The notes: generated from the sequence alone by a model not told the origin. Shown: positions 46,573 through 55,665, numbered from the stretch's first letter. The stretch is DNA of 64,000 nt from Microbacterium invictum (GCF_014197265.1 NZ_JACIFH010000001.1:1674001-1738000); one strand, 5' to 3'. Translations and numbers: made by a program.

Positions 46573-48474
46573 ATGTCTACCGACACCGGCCGCCGCCGCG
46601 GCCTCCGCCGTCGCCGCACCGACGATGGCCCGCGCGCGTCGCTGCGACAGCTGCTGCCGTTCCTGTTCGAGCACACCGGGGTGCTCGTCGTCGTCACGGT
46701 GCTCAGCATCCTCGGCGCCCTGGCCACGCTCGGTCAGCCACTCGTCGTCGGCCAGCTGATCGAACGCGTGCAGTCCGCGACCCCGCTCGGCTGGCTCGTC
46801 TGGGCCCTGGTCGTCCTCGTCGTGCTGTCCTCTGTCATCAGCGGCTATCAGCACTACCTGCTGCAGCGCACCGGTACGGCGATCGTGTTCTCGAGCCGCC
46901 GGCGTCTGATCGCGCGTCTGCTGCATCTGCCGGTGCAGGAGTATGACGCGCGGCGCACCGGCGATCTCGTCTCGCGGGTGGGCACCGACACGACGCTGCT
47001 CTATGCCGTCCTCACCCAGGGACTCGCCGATTCGCTGGGAAACGTCCTGCTGTTCGTCGGCGCGATCATCGCGATGCTCGTCATCGACCCGGTCCTGCTG
47101 CTGCTGATCCTCATCGTGATCGGTGTGTCCGTCGCCGTCGTGGGCGCGCTCAGCGGGCGCATCCGCTCAGCGACCGAGGTGCAGCAGGAGCAGGTGGGCC
47201 ATCTCGCCTCCGGGGTCGAGCGCGCCATCGGCTCGGTCCGCACGATCCGTGCGGCCGGTGCCGCGGAACGCGAGCGCGCCTCGATCGAGGGCACCGCCGG
47301 GGCCGCCTACGAGGCCGGAGTGAAGGTCGCGAAGGCCTCCGCGCTCGTCGTCCCGGTCGCCGGCGTCGCGATGCAGCTCTCCCTGCTGGTGGTGCTGGGT
47401 GTGGGCGGCTTCCGCGTGGCATCCGGAGCGATCACGATCGCCGAGCTCGTGACGTTCGTGATGTTCCTGTTCTTCCTCATCGCGCCGCTCGGCTCGTTCT
47501 TCGGCGCGATCACCTCGGTGAACCAGGCGCTGGGCGCCCTCGGGCGCATTCAGGAGGTCCTCGACCTGCCGACCGAGACGCAGGCCGACGCCGAGATCGC
47601 GGCATCCATCGCCTCGCGCGCGGCGATCGCCGCCGACGTTCCGGCCGCTGCCGGGTCGGCGGCGATCGAGTTCCGCGACGTGCACTTCTCGTATCCGGAT
47701 GCCGTGGTCGCGGCGCGCCGCACCGCGGAGACCGAGGCGCTCAAGACGCTCACCGAGGTGCACGCCGACGCCATCGATGTCGAGGATGCCGAGGGCGGCG
47801 TGCTGCGTGGCGTGTCGTTCCGGGTGCCGCGCGGTGCGCGCGTCGCGCTGGTCGGGCCCTCGGGAGCCGGCAAGTCGACCACGCTCGCCCTGATCGAGCG
47901 GTTCTACGACCCGGCATCCGGTGCCGTGCTGCTCGACGGCGAGGACGTCCGCACGCTCGACCGCGGTGTGCTGCGCGCGCAGCTCGGCTACGTCGAGCAG
48001 GATGCGCCGACCCTGGCCGGCACGATCGCCGACAACCTGCGGCTGGCGTCGCCGCTTGCGTCGGATGAGGACTGCGAGCGCGTGCTGCGCGCCGTGAACC
48101 TCGGCGATGTGCTCGAACGCAGCCCCCTGGGCCTGCAGGCACCGGTCGGCGAGGCGGGTGTCATGCTCTCGGGCGGCGAGCGCCAGCGGCTCGCGATCGC
48201 GCGGGCGCTGCTGGCGGCTCCCCCGATCCTGCTGCTCGACGAGTCGACCTCGTCGCTCGACGGACTCAACGAGCAGCGCATGCGCGACGCGATCGACGCC
48301 GTGGCGACCGGCCGCACGCTCATCGTGATCGCTCACCGCCTGTCGACGGTCGTCGACAGCGACCTCATCGTGGTGCTCGACCACGGCGAGGTCGTGGGGC
48401 AGGGCACGCACGCCGAGCTCGTGGCATCGGTGCCGCTGTACCGCGACCTGGCGGCCCGGCAGCTCTTGGTGTGA
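46573..48474 (+). CDS. ABC exporter, fused membrane and ATPase domains
   Basis: A 633-residue half-transporter of the MsbA/LmrA type. Six helices span about residues 30-310. The ATPase domain has Walker A VGPSGAGKSTT near residue 428, signature MLSGGERQRLAIARALL, Walker B PILLLDESTSSLDG and the H-loop IVIAHRLSTV. A 32-residue insert rich in Ala and Glu lies between the first ATPase strand (FSYPDA, residue 377) and GVLRGVSF; other exporters have only a few residues there. It would work as a homodimer unless a partner exists elsewhere. Probably co-transcribed with the small HTH gene. Confidence 0.9.
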   Translation: MSTDTGRRRGLRRRRTDDGPRASLRQLLPFLFEHTGVLVVVTVLSILGALATLGQPLVVGQLIERVQSATPLGWLVWALVVLVVLSSVISGYQHYLLQRTGTAIVFSSRRRLIARLLHLPVQEYDARRTGDLVSRVGTDTTLLYAVLTQGLADSLGNVLLFVGAIIAMLVIDPVLLLLILIVIGVSVAVVGALSGRIRSATEVQQEQVGHLASGVERAIGSVRTIRAAGAAERERASIEGTAGAAYEAGVKVAKASALVVPVAGVAMQLSLLVVLGVGGFRVASGAITIAELVTFVMFLFFLIAPLGSFFGAITSVNQALGALGRIQEVLDLPTETQADAEIAASIASRAAIAADVPAAAGSAAIEFRDVHFSYPDAVVAARRTAETEALKTLTEVHADAIDVEDAEGGVLRGVSFRVPRGARVALVGPSGAGKSTTLALIERFYDPASGAVLLDGEDVRTLDRGVLRAQLGYVEQDAPTLAGTIADNLRLASPLASDEDCERVLRAVNLGDVLERSPLGLQAPVGEAGVMLSGGERQRLAIARALLAAPPILLLDESTSSLDGLNEQRMRDAIDAVATGRTLIVIAHRLSTVVDSDLIVVLDHGEVVGQGTHAELVASVPLYRDLAARQLLV

Positions 48475-48520
48475 AACGGACCCCACCGCCGAGACGCCCA
48501 CTCTTTCTCTCTCGCGCCGA

Positions 48521-48647
48521 GATGGCCAGTCTCGCTGCGAGATGGCCAGTCTCGCTGCGAGATGGCCAGTCTCGCTGCGAGATGGCCAGTCTCGCTGCGA
48601 GATGGCCAGTCTCGCTGCGAGATGGCCAGTCTCGCTGCGAGATGGCC
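48521..48647 (+). repeat. 20-bp tandem array A (6 full units plus partial)
   Basis: GATGGCCAGTCTCGCTGCGA repeated six times without a mismatch (48521-48640), then a partial unit GATGGCC. It begins 47 bp after the ABC exporter stop. No spacers. The unit shares GAG(A/G)TGGCC with the reverse strand of array B. Confidence 0.95.
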
Positions 48648-48648
48648 G

Positions 48649-48748
48649 GCCACCTCGGCGCGCGGGAGGCCACCTCGGCGCGCGGGAGGCCACCTCGGCG
48701 CGCGGGAAGCCACCTCGGCGCGCGGGAAGCCACCTCGGCGCGCGGGAG
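48649..48748 (-). repeat. 20-bp tandem array B (5 units), opposed to array A
   Basis: Five units of GCCACCTCGGCGCGCGGGAG with A/G variation at the last base. On the minus strand the unit carries GAGGTGGCC, the counterpart of GAGATGGCC in array A. The two arrays meet at GAGATGGCCGGCCACCTC (48639-48656), a near-perfect palindrome. The 52 bp from 48749 to the pckG stop show nothing further. Confidence 0.93.
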
Positions 48749-48800
48749 GCTGCAGCGGGAACGGTCAGGCCGGCCAGGCGGGGGCGTGGAAGGCCCGGAC

Positions 48801-50696
48801 TCAGGCGGTCTGTGCGCGCTTGAGGCGGTAGCGCAGTGCGGCGAGCTCCGCGTGCAGCGCCGGCGGCACCTTGCCCTCGAAGGTCTGGTAGAACTCCTCG
48901 GTCAGGTCGGCCTCCTGCAGCCACAGCCCGGGCTCGATGGCGAACAGCTCGTCGAGGTCCTCCTGCGGGACGTCGATGCCGTCGAGGTTGAGGTCGCTCG
49001 TCTGCGGCAGGCGGCCGATCGGACTCTCGACCGCGCCGACGGTGCCGTCGATGCGGCGGATGATCCAGTCGATGACGCGTGAGTTGTCGCCGAAGCCAGG
49101 CCACAGGAAGCGGCCGTCTGAGCCCTTGCGGAACCAGTTGACCTGGAAGATCCGCGGGGCACGGTCGAAGCGCAGCGCCTGCCCGACCTTGAGCCAGTGC
49201 CCGAAGTAATCGGCCATGTTGTAGCCGCAGAACGGCAGCATCGCGAACGGGTCGCGGCGCAACTCGCCGACGGTGCCTTCGGCGGCGGCGGTGCGCTCGG
49301 ACGAGATGTTCGAGCCCATGAACACGCCGTGGGTCCAGTCGGTTGCCTCGACCACGAGCGGGACGTTGGTGGCGCGGCGGCCGCCGAACAGGATCGCGTC
49401 GAGGGGCACGCCCTCGGCGGCGTCCCAGTCGCTCGCGATCTGCGGGCACTGGGCCGCGCTGACGGTGAAGCGCGAGTTGGGGTGGGCGGCGGGCTTGCCT
49501 GCGGCCGGGGTCCAGGGCTTGCCCTCCCAGTCGGTGAGCTCGGCGGGGGTCTCGTCGGTCAGCCCCTCCCACCAGACGTCGCCGTCGGGGCGGAGCGCGA
49601 CGTTCGTGAAGATCGTGTTGCCCCAGAGTGTCTCGACGGCGGTGACGTTGGTCGACTCGCCGGTGCCGGGCGCGACGCCGAAGAAGCCGGCTTCGGGGTT
49701 GATCGCCCACAGGCGTCCGTCCTCGCCGGGCCGCAGCCACGCGATATCGTCGCCGATGGTCTCGACGCGCCAGCCGGGGATCGTGGGGCGCAGCATCGCG
49801 AGGTTCGTCTTGCCGCAGGCCGACGGGAACGCGGCGGCGACGTGGTAGGCCTTGCCGGCCGGGTCGATGACGCGGATGAGCAGCATGTGCTCGGCGAGCC
49901 AGCCCTCGTCGCGGCCGATGACCGATGCGATGCGCAGCGCGAAGCACTTCTTCGCCAGGATCGCGTTGCCGCCGTAGCCCGAGCCGTACGACCAGACCTC
50001 GAGCGTGTCGGGGAAGTGGACGATGTACTTCTCGTCGTTGCACGGCCACTCGACATCGTGCTGGCCAGGCTCGAGCGGCGCGCCGACCGAGTGCACGGTC
50101 TTGACCCACGGCTTGCCCTCGGCGATCTGCTCGAGCACGGCGGTCCCGACGCGGGTCATGATGCCGATGGATGCCACGGCGTAGGCGCTATCGGTGACCT
50201 GGACGCCGATGTGCGACAGCGGGCCGCCGACGGCGCCCATCGAGAAGGGGACGACGTACATCGTGCGGCCGCGCATCGAGCCGTCGAACAGCGGTGTGAT
50301 GGTGGCGCGGATGTCGTCGGGTGCCGCCCAGTTGTTGGTGGGACCGGCATCTTCTTCACGCTCGGAGGCGATGAACGTGCGACCCTCGGTGCGGGCGACG
50401 TCGCTGGGGTGGGAGCGGGCGAGGTACGAACCGGGGCGCCACTCGGGGTTGAGCTTGATCAGCTTGCCCTCGTCCACCATCTCGCGCAGGAGCGCCTCGT
50501 TCTCGGCGCGCGAGCCGTCGACCCAGTGCACCCGGGCGGGCTTCGTGAGCGCGGCGATCTCGTCGACCCATGCCTCCAGGTCTGCCATGCCCGCGCCGGA
50601 CAGCTCCGGTCGCTCCCCATACGCGGTGGCCCGGCGCGGCGCGGCGGTGGGCTGGGCGATGGGCGCGGTCCGGGTGAAGATGTCGGCGATGGCCAT
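48801..50696 (-). CDS. pckG: Phosphoenolpyruvate carboxykinase (GTP)
   Basis: A 631-residue GTP-dependent PEP carboxykinase, the first step of gluconeogenesis from oxaloacetate. The P-loop [12 protein letters not shown] holds the hyper-reactive Cys294; [13 protein letters not shown] is the second metal motif, and [24 protein letters not shown] and [16 protein letters not shown] are conserved. ATG 50696 is chosen because AAGGAG lies 6 nt upstream. It is divergent from a RamB/PrpR-type regulator, which fits control by acetate or propionate metabolism. Confidence 0.95.
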   Translation of the reverse strand: MAIADIFTRTAPIAQPTAAPRRATAYGERPELSGAGMADLEAWVDEIAALTKPARVHWVDGSRAENEALLREMVDEGKLIKLNPEWRPGSYLARSHPSDVARTEGRTFIASEREEDAGPTNNWAAPDDIRATITPLFDGSMRGRTMYVVPFSMGAVGGPLSHIGVQVTDSAYAVASIGIMTRVGTAVLEQIAEGKPWVKTVHSVGAPLEPGQHDVEWPCNDEKYIVHFPDTLEVWSYGSGYGGNAILAKKCFALRIASVIGRDEGWLAEHMLLIRVIDPAGKAYHVAAAFPSACGKTNLAMLRPTIPGWRVETIGDDIAWLRPGEDGRLWAINPEAGFFGVAPGTGESTNVTAVETLWGNTIFTNVALRPDGDVWWEGLTDETPAELTDWEGKPWTPAAGKPAAHPNSRFTVSAAQCPQIASDWDAAEGVPLDAILFGGRRATNVPLVVEATDWTHGVFMGSNISSERTAAAEGTVGELRRDPFAMLPFCGYNMADYFGHWLKVGQALRFDRAPRIFQVNWFRKGSDGRFLWPGFGDNSRVIDWIIRRIDGTVGAVESPIGRLPQTSDLNLDGIDVPQEDLDELFAIEPGLWLQEADLTEEFYQTFEGKVPPALHAELAALRYRLKRAQTA

Positions 50697-50821
50697 GTCG
50701 GCTCCTTCGAAGTCATGGTCGAGGTCGAGGTCTCGTTCCTGTTCCACTCTGCGCCTCATGCGCGCGGTCTTTCACTGGGCATCCACGTCAAGAATCTTGT
50801 TTCTTTCAGTATGCTCAAGGA

Positions 50822-52264
50822 ATGGCTCCCTCGTCCCTGGAACTGTCCACGCTCGGCCATCGGATCCGTCATCACCGCACTGCGCACGGGTACACCCTCG
50901 ATGAGCTCGGTGGGATCGTGGGCGTCGCGGGCAGCCAGCTGAGCCTGATCGAGAACGGCAAGCGCGAGCCGAAGCTGTCGCTGCTGCAGGCCATCGCGCA
51001 CGCCACCGGGACCGATGTCACCGACCTGCTGTCGGCCGAGCCGCCGAACCGCCGCGCCGCCCTCGAACTCGAACTCGAGCGGGCGCAGGCGAGCCCGGTG
51101 TTCCGGCGGATGGGCGTCGAGCCGGTGCGGGTGACCAAGACGATGAGCGACGAGACGATCGAGTCGATCCTGGGGCTGCACCGCGAGCTGCTGCGCCGCG
51201 AGCGCGAGGCCATCGCGACGCCCGAAGAGGCGCGCCGCGCCAATACCGAACTGCGACTGCGGATGCGGGAGCGCGGCAACTACCTCGGCGACATCGAGAA
51301 GCTCGCCGAGAAGCAGCTCAAGGCGGCCGGGCACGTGTCAGGGGCGCTCACGCACCGGACGGTGAGCATCATGGCCTCCCAGCTCGGCTTCGAGCTGCTG
51401 TACGTCAACGACCTGCCGCATTCGGCGCGCTCGGTCACCGATCTCGAGAACGGCCGGATCTACCTGCCCCCGGCATCCATCCCCGGCGGACACGGACTGC
51501 GATCGATGGCGCTGCAGGCGATGGCGCACCGGCTGCTCGGCCACACTCCGCCCACCGACTACGCCGACTTCCTGCAACAACGGCTCGAGATCAACTACTA
51601 CGCCGCGTGCTGCCTCATGCCCGAAACCGCGTCGGTCGCCTTTCTCACGCAGGCCAAGAAGGATCGCAACCTCGCCGTCGAGGACTTCCGCGACGCGTTC
51701 GGGGTCACCCATGAAGCTGCCGGCATGCGGATGACGAACCTGCTGACCGAGCATTTCGGCATCAAGCTGCACTTCCTGCGCGTGGACGGCACGGGCGCGA
51801 TCAGCCGCGTGTACGAGAACGACGAGCTGCCGCTGCCGATGGACGTCACCGGCGCCGTCGAAGGCCAGGTCGTGTGCCGCAGCTTCGCGGCACGGTCGGC
51901 GTTCGGACAGCAGAACCGCACCACCGAGCACTACCAGTACACCGACACCCCGGCGGGGACCTTCTGGTGCTCGAGCCAGACCGGGTCGACCGCCGAGGGC
52001 GAGTTCTCGATCACCGTCGGGGTGCCTTTCGACGACGCCCGCTGGTGGCGGGGCCGCGAGACGCAGAAGCGCGCCGCCTCGACCTGCCCGGACGAGTCGT
52101 GCTGCCGGCGCCCCGACAGCGCGCTGACCAGCCGGTGGGAGGGCAAGGCGTGGCCGAGCGCGCGCGTGCACATGCAGATGTTCACGCCGCTCCCCCGCGG
52201 AGCCTTCCCGGGGGTCGACGACGGTGAGGTCTACACGTTCCTGGAGCGGCACGCGGCCCGCTGA
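50822..52264 (+). CDS. RamB/PrpR-type transcriptional regulator (XRE HTH + ImmA/IrrE-like)
   Basis: A 480-residue regulator. HTH at residues 10-65 (LGHRIRHHRTAHGYTLDELG, then LSLIENGKREPKLSLL). The middle (residues 160-290) is the ImmA/IrrE-like domain without a clear HExxH. The C-terminal third is the short-chain fatty acyl regulator domain, with three cysteines in CPDESCC plus Cys at about 341 and 365; M. tuberculosis PrpR carries a [4Fe-4S] cluster there. RamB and PrpR control acetate and propionate genes, so the divergent pckG is a likely target. TATGCT lies 6 nt before ATG 50822. Confidence 0.88.
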   Translation: MAPSSLELSTLGHRIRHHRTAHGYTLDELGGIVGVAGSQLSLIENGKREPKLSLLQAIAHATGTDVTDLLSAEPPNRRAALELELERAQASPVFRRMGVEPVRVTKTMSDETIESILGLHRELLRREREAIATPEEARRANTELRLRMRERGNYLGDIEKLAEKQLKAAGHVSGALTHRTVSIMASQLGFELLYVNDLPHSARSVTDLENGRIYLPPASIPGGHGLRSMALQAMAHRLLGHTPPTDYADFLQQRLEINYYAACCLMPETASVAFLTQAKKDRNLAVEDFRDAFGVTHEAAGMRMTNLLTEHFGIKLHFLRVDGTGAISRVYENDELPLPMDVTGAVEGQVVCRSFAARSAFGQQNRTTEHYQYTDTPAGTFWCSSQTGSTAEGEFSITVGVPFDDARWWRGRETQKRAASTCPDESCCRRPDSALTSRWEGKAWPSARVHMQMFTPLPRGAFPGVDDGEVYTFLERHAAR

Positions 52265-52485
52265 CCGCGGCCACGTGACCGTCGCGCTCTCCGGCTGCCG
52301 GCGAGGCGTGATCGATCAGTGGCGCTGCAGCTCACTGAATCGCAGCGGTGCCGCCTCGCAAGGTCGCGACGATCAGCAGCGACCACTTGTCGCCGACGCG
52401 GTTGAGCACGTCGCGGACGGCTCGCCCCTCGGCGTCTCCGCTTGCGCGCTGGCAGGATCTCTCGTAGGGCGTCAGCGGCTCGCTG
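52265..52485 (-). pseudogene. HxlR-family regulator relic
   Basis: Three frames on the minus strand carry pieces of one HxlR winged helix in order: LTPYERSC then DVLNRVGDKWSLLIVATLRG in one frame up to a stop, RFSELQRH and SITPR in the next frame with a stop between, and ERDGHVAA in the third. These match the family core (VGDKWTLLI, RFNELQR, GISPR, LERDGLV). Frameshifts, a stop and loss of about 10 codons show decay. The remainder is missing at the 3' end of the regulator gene at 52264. No intact HxlR copy is nearby. Confidence 0.65.
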
Positions 52486-52502
52486 CTCGGGGCACCGCGC
52501 CG

Positions 52503-53570
52503 TCAGCCGGTGATGAAGCGGGCGAAGCGCGCGAGCGCGTCGGCGACCGCGGGTGCCGGGGCGGCGCCGGGTGTGAACAGTTCGGGCACCGGGTCGAGGT
52601 GATGCCTGCCCACGGCGACGGAGTGCGTCCACGCACCGATGACCTCGCCGTCGGCGAGCAGCACCGGCCGCACGAGACCCTGCAGGCTGGGCCCGACCGT
52701 CGGGGTGAACTCGGGTGGGCAGGGCACCGAGCGGTCGGCATACGAGAGGTAGTACTCCTCGAACGGCGGCAGAGCCAGAACCTCGGGTAACGCCGAGCGA
52801 CGCGGCCGCGGACCGGCGGCGGTATACAGTCCCTGCTCGACCTCGACGACGCGGTCTCCCGCAGCATCCACCGCCGCACGCGCCATGCCCAGCGGCACGC
52901 CTGCCCACCAGCGGAAATCGGCGACGCCGGCCGGGCCATGCGAAGCGATGTAGTGCACGAACATCTCGGCGAGCGGGTCGGCCGGGGCCGTGGCATCTGA
53001 GATCCACTCCTCGGCCAGCACGACGTACTGGTCGCGGCTGGGTGCACCGTCGCGCGGCACGACCGGGCCGAGGCACGTCACCTGGCGCAGGCACATCATC
53101 ACCAGGATGTGGTTGCCGCGCATCCCCGCCGTGTCGATACCGGCGGCCTGCAGCACCTCGGCGAACTCGCGCCGGGTGAGCCGGTTGCCGCCGGACAGTG
53201 CGGCGCGCACGGCGCGCTCTGCCGTCGTCAGGGTGGATGCCGTGATCGCGGCATTGCGCAGCGGCGCGGCGTACTGCTTCTCCTGCCGCGCCCCGGTGAC
53301 GGCCAGCAGCCATCCGAGGTCTGCCGGTCGCAGGATGTGCAGGGTGCCGCGCTGCGTCCACGACCGGATCAGCCGGCCACGCTCGAACTCGGCATCCACC
53401 CCACTCAGCCGCAGCTCGCCGCGCGTCCGGGCCGCCAGCGCCCAGCGCCCGCCCCAGAACTCCTGCGCCTGCGTCGCGGTCATGTGGGCGGCCGCGTCGA
53501 CGACGCTCGCGGCCGGCGCGGTCAGGCGATGTGAGCGCAGGCGCTCGCTGCGCAGCCGCGAGATGTCCAT
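52503..53570 (-). CDS. Winged-helix DNA-binding domain protein (HTH_42/AlkZ-like)
   Basis: A 355-residue protein of the HTH_42 family, which includes the DNA glycosylase AlkZ/YcaQ. Conserved parts are RLTAPAASVVDAAAHMTATQ, SWTQRGTLHIL near residue 75 (AlkZ QxQ-like region, not exact) and the C-terminal FEEYYLSYADR with SLQGLVRPVLLADGEVIGAW. Members are mostly uncharacterised; a DNA-repair or DNA-binding role is possible. ATG 53570 is chosen because CATGAT lies 6 nt upstream; another ATG at 53585 would add five residues. Confidence 0.8.
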   Translation of the reverse strand: MDISRLRSERLRSHRLTAPAASVVDAAAHMTATQAQEFWGGRWALAARTRGELRLSGVDAEFERGRLIRSWTQRGTLHILRPADLGWLLAVTGARQEKQYAAPLRNAAITASTLTTAERAVRAALSGGNRLTRREFAEVLQAAGIDTAGMRGNHILVMMCLRQVTCLGPVVPRDGAPSRDQYVVLAEEWISDATAPADPLAEMFVHYIASHGPAGVADFRWWAGVPLGMARAAVDAAGDRVVEVEQGLYTAAGPRPRRSALPEVLALPPFEEYYLSYADRSVPCPPEFTPTVGPSLQGLVRPVLLADGEVIGAWTHSVAVGRHHLDPVPELFTPGAAPAPAVADALARFARFITG

Positions 53571-53641
53571 GGGGCCATCATGCCCGGTGGCCCCGACGAC
53601 CGCGGGACACACGCCACCCCGAGCCCGCGCGCCGCCCGGGC

Positions 53642-53783
53642 TTCATCCGGCCCGAAGTGTCGCCACCCCACGCCATACCGACACGAAGCGACGGATGAAC
53701 CCCGAGCCCGCGCGACACCCCGGCCTTCATCCGGCCCGAAGTGTCGCCTCGCCGCGCTATGACGACGCGAAGCGACGGATGAA
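53642..53783. repeat. Two direct copies of a cruciform-forming element
   Basis: Each copy (about 53642-53699 and 53726-53783) has outer arms TTCATCCG and CGGATGAA. Copy 1 also has inner arms GTGTCG (53657) and CGACAC (53679). The left parts CTTCATCCGGCCCGAAGTGT are identical. The right arm is the unit that is then amplified in the adjoining 30-bp array. Confidence 0.8.
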
Positions 53784-53915
53784 CCCCGCCGCGGGCGCGA
53801 AGCGACGGATGAACCCCGCCGCGGGCGCGAAGCGACGGATGAACCCCGCCGCGGGCGCGAAGCGACGGATGAACGCCGCCGCCGGAGCGAAGCGACGGAT
53901 GAACGCCCGCCTCCG
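53766..53915 (+). repeat. 30-bp tandem array (5 units)
   Basis: Units start at 53766, 53796, 53826, 53856 and 53886, each with GAAGCGACGGATGAACC followed by CCGCCGCGGG; the last two are slightly diverged. The array ends at the stop of the aldehyde dehydrogenase gene. No spacers, so not CRISPR. Confidence 0.92.
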
Positions 53916-53917
53916 GC

Positions 53918-55390
53918 TTACCCGAAGGGGTTGGGCGTCAGGGTGTACTTGGTCTGCAGGTATTCGTGGATGCCCTCGGCGCCGCCCTCGCGACCGAGGC
54001 CCGACATCTTCCAGCCGCCGAAGGGAGCGGCGGCGTTGGAGACGACGCCCATGTTCAAGCCCATCATCCCGGTCTCGAGCCGCTCGATCATCCGCTGCCC
54101 GCGGGCGAGGCTCTCGGTGAACACGTACGAGACGAGGCCGTACTCGGTGTCATTCGCGATGCGCACCGCGTCGTCTTCATCGTCGAACGGGATGATCGCG
54201 AGCACCGGGCCGAAGATCTCCTCGCGCAGGATGTCCGAGCCGGGCTGCACGTCACTGACGACGGTGGGCTCGAAGAACGACCCGTCGCCGTCGATCGCCT
54301 TCCCGCCCGTGCGCAGCGTCGCCCCGCGCCCCACAGCGTCCTGGACCAGGTCGTTCGCCTTCGCGACGGCACGGTCATCGATGAGCGGACCGATGACGAC
54401 ACCGTCCTCGGTGCCGCGGCCGATCTTCATCCCCTGCACCCGCTCGGTCACCCGGGCGGCGAACTCGTCCGCGACCGACCGGTGCACGATGAACCGGTTC
54501 GCGGCGGTGCAGGCCTGCCCGACGTTGCGGAACTTCGCGGCGATCGCCCCGTCGACGGCCTTGTCGAGGTCGGCGTCGTCGAACACGACGAACGGGGCGT
54601 TGCCGCCCAGCTCCATGGAGGTGCGCAGCACACCCTCGGCGGCCTGCTCCATGAGCGCCTGCCCCACCGGGGTCGACCCGGTGAACGACAGCTTCCGCAG
54701 CCGCGGGTCGCGGATGATCGGCTCGGACACCGCGTTCGACGTCGACGTGGTGATCACGTTGACCACACCGGCCGGCAGCCCGGCATCCTCCAGCAGCTTC
54801 ACGAACAACAGCGTGGTCAGCGGCGTGAGCGCGGCCGGCTTGATCACGACCGTGCAGCCTGCCGCCAGCGCGGGGGCGATCTTGCGGGTCGCCATGGCCA
54901 GCGGGAAGTTCCATGGGGTGATCAGGAAGCACGGCCCCACCGGGTGCTGCGACACGATCATCCGGCCGGTGCCCTCGGGGTTCTGCCCGTACCGGCCCTG
55001 AATGCGGGGGGCCTCCTCGCTGAACCACCGCACGAACTCACCCCCGTACGCGACTTCGCCGCGCGCCTCGGCGAGTGGCTTGCCCATCTCGATCGTCATC
55101 AGCAGCGCGAAGTCCTCCTTGCGCTCCTGGAGCAGATCGAATGCGCGGCGCAGCAGCTCGGCACGCTCGCGCAGCGGCGTGGCCGCCCAGGCCGGGAACG
55201 CGGCATCCGCGGCATCCAGCGCGGCCATGCCATCGGCCGGCGAGGCCGACGCGATCTCCTTGATGAGCGCCCCGGTCGCCGGGTCGTGGACCTGCAGCGT
55301 CGTGCCACTCTCGGCTGGCCGCCATTGGCCGCCGATGAACAGCCCGTCCGGGACGGACGCCAGCAGCTCGGTCTCACGGTTCTCGCTCAT
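53918..55390 (-). CDS. gabD: NAD(P)-dependent succinate-semialdehyde dehydrogenase
   Basis: A 490-residue aldehyde dehydrogenase closest to GabD-type succinate-semialdehyde dehydrogenases. Catalytic Cys294 is in VGQACTAANR and Glu260 in MELGGNAPF; PWNFPLAMATRKIAPALAAG and KLSFTGSTPVGQ (NAD site) follow the family pattern. ATG 55390 with GAGGGAG upstream. It is divergent from a thiamine-diphosphate enzyme, with a TCGTATACGA palindrome between. The palindrome recurs before a transporter and a FAH-RraA fusion at 62.5 kb, which suggests a shared degradation route. Assignment to succinate semialdehyde rests on family resemblance. Confidence 0.85.
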   Translation of the reverse strand: MSENRETELLASVPDGLFIGGQWRPAESGTTLQVHDPATGALIKEIASASPADGMAALDAADAAFPAWAATPLRERAELLRRAFDLLQERKEDFALLMTIEMGKPLAEARGEVAYGGEFVRWFSEEAPRIQGRYGQNPEGTGRMIVSQHPVGPCFLITPWNFPLAMATRKIAPALAAGCTVVIKPAALTPLTTLLFVKLLEDAGLPAGVVNVITTSTSNAVSEPIIRDPRLRKLSFTGSTPVGQALMEQAAEGVLRTSMELGGNAPFVVFDDADLDKAVDGAIAAKFRNVGQACTAANRFIVHRSVADEFAARVTERVQGMKIGRGTEDGVVIGPLIDDRAVAKANDLVQDAVGRGATLRTGGKAIDGDGSFFEPTVVSDVQPGSDILREEIFGPVLAIIPFDDEDDAVRIANDTEYGLVSYVFTESLARGQRMIERLETGMMGLNMGVVSNAAAPFGGWKMSGLGREGGAEGIHEYLQTKYTLTPNPFG

Positions 55391-55437
55391 ATCGACTCCC
55401 TCGTCACGTGTGGATGCCGGTGCCGCACCCCTCCTGA

Positions 55438-55449
55438 ATCGTATACGAT
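55438..55449. promoter_or_regulatory. Operator ATCGTATACGAT upstream of gabD-like gene
   Basis: A perfect 12-bp palindrome 48 bp before the gabD-like start. It fits the GTNNAC-centred sites of FadR-type GntR repressors. A copy with one change is at 62540-62551, and the core TCGTATAC also occurs at 55533-55540. Confidence 0.6.
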
Positions 55450-55530
55450 CACGCGTGGGGGCGGGTCACTGCTACGGATGCCAGTATGACGGCCGCGCCC
55501 GGCCGGCACGGTCGGCAACCGGCACCCATC

Positions 55531-55541
55531 ACTCGTATACT
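55531..55541 (+). promoter_or_regulatory. Promoter -10 TATACT with half-operator, ThDP-enzyme gene
   Basis: ACTCGTATACT contains a consensus -10 TATACT (55536-55541) overlapping the TCGTATAC core seen in the two palindromes of this putative regulon. It would give a leader of about 115 nt before the ThDP-enzyme gene. No good -35 is visible. Confidence 0.45.
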
Positions 55542-55665
55542 CGGATCGTCCGGCGGCGATGCGAGCCGCCGGTGCTCGAAAAATGGGCACGCAGCCGCCC
55601 CGGCAGGGGTCAGGGCGCGCGAGACACACACGGCATCTTTCCGTTCGTCTCGAAGGAGCATTCCC

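Noticed and set aside
48521..48748. CRISPR array
   Set aside because: Units are contiguous with no unique spacers, the unit is only 20 bp and there are no cas genes.
47167..50109. 980-residue open frame on the minus strand across the ABC exporter and pckG
   Set aside because: Its composition is Arg/Ala/Gly-rich without domains, and it is antisense or out of frame to two well-recognised genes. Long chance frames are expected at this GC content.
53766..53915. CRISPR array
   Set aside because: 30-bp units directly abut with no spacers.
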